NCBI GenBank assembly: GCA_019914945.1
Contig: CM034104.1
Location: 1,676,501 to 1,740,500 of the forward strand
Length of the DNA: 64,000 nt
Direction of reading: 5' to 3'
Source: Typha latifolia
Taxonomy: Eukaryota > Streptophyta > Magnoliopsida > Poales > Typhaceae
The notes under the pieces are model-generated. The model saw nothing but the letters and a program-made list of their open reading frames with translations. It searched no databases and was not told the origin of the DNA. Shown piece by piece: positions 61,634 to 64,000 of the stretch. The translations under genes were made by a program, and so were the position numbers. How positions within the stretch are numbered: position 1 is the stretch's first letter; the number at the start of each line of letters is the position of its first letter.

Positions 61634-62698
61634 CTATACTGCTCCAACACCAAGGAAATCAAAGAAGGGCAAATTAACCTTCTCTCTGTTTCCAAAAGCT
61701 TCATCTTGCAAGAAGGGATTGCTCTTTCTCCTGTATGGAGGCACAGACTCAGTTGCTGAAGCTTGAGAGGTTGTTTCAGACTCACCATAGTTTTCCACAC
61801 CCACAGGCACGAAGGGAGCACCCTCATGGAATCCTCCTTTCCTCATGGCAACAATCTTTTCATCTATGCAAACAAAATGAACAAACCATCAGAAAACTAC
61901 AAACTTCTTCTGAGTCTCAGGAGAATTAAGACAAATATATGAGAAGCATACCCATCAAGAACTCAAAGGCCTGTGGCTGTGGCTGTTGAGTTGGGCTTAT
62001 TCTATTGAAGAAACCACTACTAGTTGATGCAGATTCATCTCTGGTGGTGGTGATGGTGGACTCCCCACTGCACATCTCCACCCCCTTTGGGATGTCCTGG
62101 CCATGGCAAGTGGCGGGCTTCCTCCTCTTGCAGCCATTGGACTGCTCCCTCTGCTTCCTTGCCATGATAACATGCCAATGGTTCTTCACAGAGTTATCAG
62201 TTCTCCCAGGGAATAGCCTTGCAATCAATGCCCACTTGTTCCCATAGAGCCTGTGTGCAGAGAGGAGCCTCTCCTCTTCCTCCTCACTGAAGGCCTTCTT
62301 GTTGATCCTTGGATCCAACTGGTTGAACCATCTCAGCCTGCAGCTCTTCCCTATGATTAAAAAGAGCAAACTTGTTATGATTCAACCAATGGAAAGAAAG
62401 AAAAAAAAATTAAAATGAAGGGTTTTGATGGGTGTGGTGTACCTGATCTCCCTTCAAGCTTCTCAGCAATCAGGTTCCAGTTCTGAGGGCCATATTGGGA
62501 AACAAGCTCCTTGAGCTTGGCATCCTCCCCTGGCCTCCAATGGCCTCTCGCACAGACCTTTCTCTCACCAGATTCCCCTTTCTGATCCAATGGAAGAAGA
62601 CCCATCTCGCCAGTCCCTGGTGGTAGCGATGGAGTTGGCCCTGGAGGAAAACAAGAGAAACCCATCTCCATTGTAGATATCTGCGGCTCCAGGCCCAT
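61634..62698 (-). CDS. R2R3-MYB transcription factor, MYB52/54/56/105 type (subgroup 21)
   Basis: Three exons on the minus strand, 62443-62698, 61952-62350 and 61634-61863, encode 294 aa with phase-1 introns; the first falls inside repeat R2 at G|KSCRLRW, the usual R2R3 position. R2 spans about residues 50-99 with Trp54, Trp74 and Trp93; R3 spans 100-150 with Phe106, Trp125 and Trp144. CARGHWRPGEDAKLKELVSQ, PQNWNLIAEKLEGRSGKSC, RINKKAFSEEEEERLLSAHR and NKWALIARLFPGRTDNSVKN are typical of the MYB52/54/56/105/117 group, which acts on secondary walls, mucilage, seed size or lateral organ boundaries. The tail has a KRRKP patch and ends VNLPFFDFLGVGAV; FFDFLGVGA-like ends are common in this group. 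ATG 62698 is the first; Met10 or Met12 would also keep the domain. Confidence 0.93.
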
Positions 62699-62732
62699 CC
62701 CCTTTTCCTCTCAATCTAAGATCAACGGCAAG

Positions 62733-62741
62733 TTTTAAATA
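62733..62741 (-). promoter_or_regulatory. Probable TATA box of the MYB gene
   Basis: TATTTAAAA on the minus strand lies about 35-43 bases before the first ATG (62698), which would give a very short leader if it is used. Confidence 0.4.
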
Positions 62742-62932
62742 AAAAAAGCCACTGTCTTCTTCTAAAAGTTACCCAGAAACAAAGATGGGATCTTGATCAC
62801 AGATATAATGGACTAAGGCCCTCTCCTACCTAGGATTCAACTTATGTAAGGAAGACAACAGAGAGGATTTCAGAAACAAGGGAAGGAAGAGGAGTCAAGG
62901 AGGCAAGAAAAAACCACATGGGTCTTCTCAAC

Positions 62933-62935
<3 letters not shown>

Positions 62936-62967
<32 letters not shown>
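62936..62967. repeat. (CT)n microsatellite upstream of the MYB gene
   Basis: About 16 CT units, some 240 bases upstream of the MYB start codon. Confidence 0.9.
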
Positions 62968-62971
<4 letters not shown>

Positions 62972-63062
62972 AATTTGTTGTTCTCTTACATGAGAAGGAT
63001 TGATGGCATTGGGGTTTACATGCAGTAGTATAAGAAAAGGAACCACTCGTGTGGGTTGGGTC

Positions 63063-63064
<2 letters not shown>

Positions 63065-63103
<39 letters not shown>

Positions 63104-63178
63104 CTCCTCTCTTCTTCTCTCTTCTCTCTTCTCTCTCTTCTTCTCTCTTCTCTCTTCTCTCTTCTCTCTCTTCTATCT
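63065..63178. repeat. (CT)n tract grading into CTCTT-rich imperfect repeat
   Basis: A pure (CT)n part to about 63099 is followed by about 80 bases of TCTTCTCTCTTC variants. Strand-asymmetric polypyrimidine of this length can form triplex or GAGA-factor binding sites. Confidence 0.9.
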
Positions 63179-64000
63179 CTGAAGTAATGTAGCAGAGACA
63201 GTGGGATTGTTGGTCCTCTTGCTTTGGCAATGTCTCCTCTAAAGCTTGACAAAGAGAAGCAGTAACGCATTTGTCTCTTTTTGTACACCGCCCACTCCAC
63301 CCGGCAATCCCACCCAACCCACCTGGTTTAAATCTAGATTCCAACCACTTTATTATGCCCATCAAGAAATTGGTAAGATAATTACTATTTACTAATGTGG
63401 TAAATTTATAAATGTGGACGACAAAAATGGCAACAGTAACGGTAACTATCTTCACTGTAATATTGACATACCTAACATACAATCTTATTTGTTAACATTA
63501 ATATAACCAATATTATATGTCGTTCCATGTATGCCATTGCATCTATCATTTACATTCCTCCGCAACGCAATCAAACATTTACATTTGAGAATCAAATGCG
63601 CAAACCGCAATCAAACATTCAAATTCCTGCCTCCAATCCTCTGATCCAAACATGTCTATAGAGATTCAATGCGATGGCCTGGCATTTCATGATTCATGGC
63701 CTTAATTACCATTAGTACGTAAGTGCATGCATGCCCAAGTGCAACGAACGAGAGGTGGGTCACTCCCCCCCTATGTGGCAGCAGCCAGTAAGCACGCTGG
63801 CTCACCCACATGTGCCTACGTGGCAGATGTACCGGCCGTGGGACCCACAAGTGTGGTTGTCGGCAACTTTCTCGGCTGCCACCTCAACCACAAGGGAACG
63901 TGGAAGCTGTGATGTGAGAGGAGGAAGAAGACACGACAGAAATCCACCGTAGGATTCTCTTAATAACGCATAGAAGTTTTTGGTCGCATGCAGCTGACCC

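Larger units (their letters stand above)
62699..64000. other. MYB promoter region with CT repeats
   Basis: No gene is supported up to the right edge. (CT)n tracts lie at 62936-62967 and 63065-63178. The terminal 500 bases contain CCTACGTGGCAG near 63816 and AATCAAACATT twice (about 63569 and 63610). Open frames at 62928-63482, 63000-63182 and 63061-63300 are mostly the repeat read in different frames. Confidence 0.5.

Noticed and set aside
62928..63482. 184-codon open frame with ERER-type repeats
   Set aside because: Mostly the CT/GA microsatellite read as Glu-Arg.

Overview
This is nuclear DNA of a flowering plant, most likely a monocot. The genes are spliced with GT-AG introns, the spacers are AT-rich and full of CT/GA, TA and GT microsatellites, and there are several short inverted-repeat transposons. 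The monocot call is an inference. The NAC gene at 16.8-17.9 kb has an N-terminus of the SNAC1 type known from cereals, and several genes, most clearly the UTP15 gene, are very GC-rich at the 5' end and AT-rich at the 3' end. I cannot name the species.

Layout: (1) 1-462, minus: 5' end of an SKU5-similar multicopper-oxidase-like gene, cut by the window edge. (2) 1517-2294, plus: tau-class glutathione S-transferase. (3) 4088-6676, minus: eight-exon CCCH zinc-finger plus RRM RNA-binding protein. (4) 6.7-16.7 kb: gene-poor spacer with one exon-like, fold-back-forming segment near 13 kb. (5) 16761-17854, minus: SNAC1/ATAF-type NAC factor. (6) 17.9-29.8 kb: repeat-rich spacer with an LTR-retrotransposon-like remnant and a MITE. 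(7) 29873-31040, plus: NAP/NAM-type NAC factor behind a cluster of ACGT elements. (8) 35684-37307, minus: SABATH methyltransferase. (9) 40660-41962, plus: third NAC factor, of the NAC087/ORE1/CUC group. (10) 46790-49630, minus: plastid-targeted tryptophan/tyrosine permease-like protein. (11) 49.8-51.3 kb: long terminal-inverted-repeat element with a GC-rich nested fold-back. (12) 53330-54925, minus: intronless UTP15 homologue with telo-box. (13) 55767-59886, minus: twelve-exon BARD1 homologue (RING, extended PHD, two BRCT). (14) 61634-62698, minus: R2R3-MYB of the MYB52/54/56/105 type.

The genes do not form a pathway or operon; this is an ordinary plant chromosome segment. Five regulatory or RNA-binding genes (three NAC, one MYB, one CCCH-RRM) sit among housekeeping genes. 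Exon structures were derived by hand. Coding lengths close in frame for every complete gene: CCCH 621 aa, GST 227, NAC 299, 331 and 355, SABATH 380, permease 571, UTP15 531, BARD1 598, MYB 294. I found no convincing new biological system. The best leads are a SABATH enzyme that lacks the usual carboxylate-binding glutamine, short transposons with exact target-site duplications, a GC or shifted GT splice donor in the RRM gene, and a large nested inverted-repeat element.
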